64,000 bases of DNA from Prorocentrum cordatum (taxonomy: Eukaryota; Sar; Dinophyceae; Prorocentrales; Prorocentraceae). The translations under genes were made by a program, and so were the position numbers. The first letter of the stretch is position 1. Each line of letters opens with the position of its first letter. This document shows, in pieces, positions 63,735 through 64,000 of this stretch. The stretch spans positions 251,001 to 315,000 of the forward strand of contig CAUYUJ010014333.1 of NCBI GenBank assembly GCA_963575745.1. Reading direction: 5' to 3'. The notes beneath the pieces are model-generated. The model made no database searches. It saw only the letters and a list, made by a program, of their open reading frames with translations, and was not told the DNA's origin.

Positions 63735-64000
63735 GGGCGTTGCGTCCGAGCCTATGACCCTGAAGCTTCACAGCTTCAGAGATGGAGGGCGGGTCGTTTT
63801 CAACATGTGGAGCTCACTTTAGCGCCGCGCACATTCGCTCTTAACATTTGCAAAAGCTTCACGGATTGAGGGCGGGTAGTTTTCAACATGTGGCTCTCGC
63901 TTTAGCGCCGCGCACAGTCGTTGGAAATAGGAATTTCACGGATTGAGGGCGGTTCCTTTTCAAATTGTGGTTCTCGCCTTAGCGCCGCGCACATTCTGTT
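63735..64000. repeat. ~87-bp tandem repeat at the right edge
   Basis: Three copies contain TTCACGGATTGAGGGCGG, TTTTCAACATGTGG and TCGCTTTAGCGCCGCGCACA. They start near 63770, 63860 and 63945. The array continues beyond the window. Confidence 0.88.

Overview
The window looks like nuclear DNA of a dinoflagellate. The evidence is: (i) a degenerate copy of the dinoflagellate trans-spliced leader just 5' of the main gene; (ii) introns with non-GT donors (GA, GC) flanked by short direct repeats, as expected of introner elements; (iii) GC-rich third codon positions in the coding pieces; (iv) very low gene density in a mass of GC-rich micro-, mini- and satellite repeats; (v) most supported coding pieces on one strand (minus). 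The large-genome character and introners would fit a core dinoflagellate (Prorocentrum- or Polarella-like), but the species cannot be read from the sequence.

Layout. 1-1.3 kb: 77-bp tandem repeat. 2.2-5.7 kb (minus): the one complete gene, an intronless 1181-residue secreted G8/right-handed beta-helix protein with four C-terminal cysteine modules and a relict spliced leader 5' of its ATG, so probably a retroposed cDNA. 6-9 kb: dispersed elements, a ~490-bp AGT array, and hexamer and pentamer arrays. 9-12 kb: an introner-like element and mixed repeats. 12.3-15.4 kb: ~90-bp satellite. 15.5-21 kb: GAC, CAT and TCC arrays, a foldback element and isolated exon candidates. 21.4-24.2 kb (plus): dead non-LTR retrotransposon with endonuclease and reverse transcriptase remnants. 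24.2-26.4 kb: minisatellites. 26.4-27.3 kb (minus): 3' part of a PIF1/Helitron-type helicase. 27.4-31.5 kb: nested higher-order repeat with a 1.4-kb CAGCCT array. 31.5-33.2 kb (plus): degenerate open frames. 39.5-40.5 kb (minus): three phase-consistent exons of a host gene with a PDZ-like fold. 43.7-46.5 kb: a terminal exon followed by the same satellite family as at 12-15 kb, in the opposite orientation. 47-52.5 kb: several dispersed element families and isolated exons. 55-57.6 kb (minus): second dead retrotransposon with RT and RNase H remnants and an altered catalytic motif. 58-64 kb: GAC and CAT arrays and an 87-bp tandem repeat at the right edge.

No operon or pathway is visible: the host genes are unrelated and far apart. 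What links the window is mobile DNA. mRNA retroposition, introners, foldback/MITE-like elements, LINEs, helicase fragments and satellites with conserved end modules explain most of it. No rRNA, tRNA, SL-RNA gene, CRISPR array or bacterial-type operon was found. All domain names rest on reading motifs by eye, without database searches.
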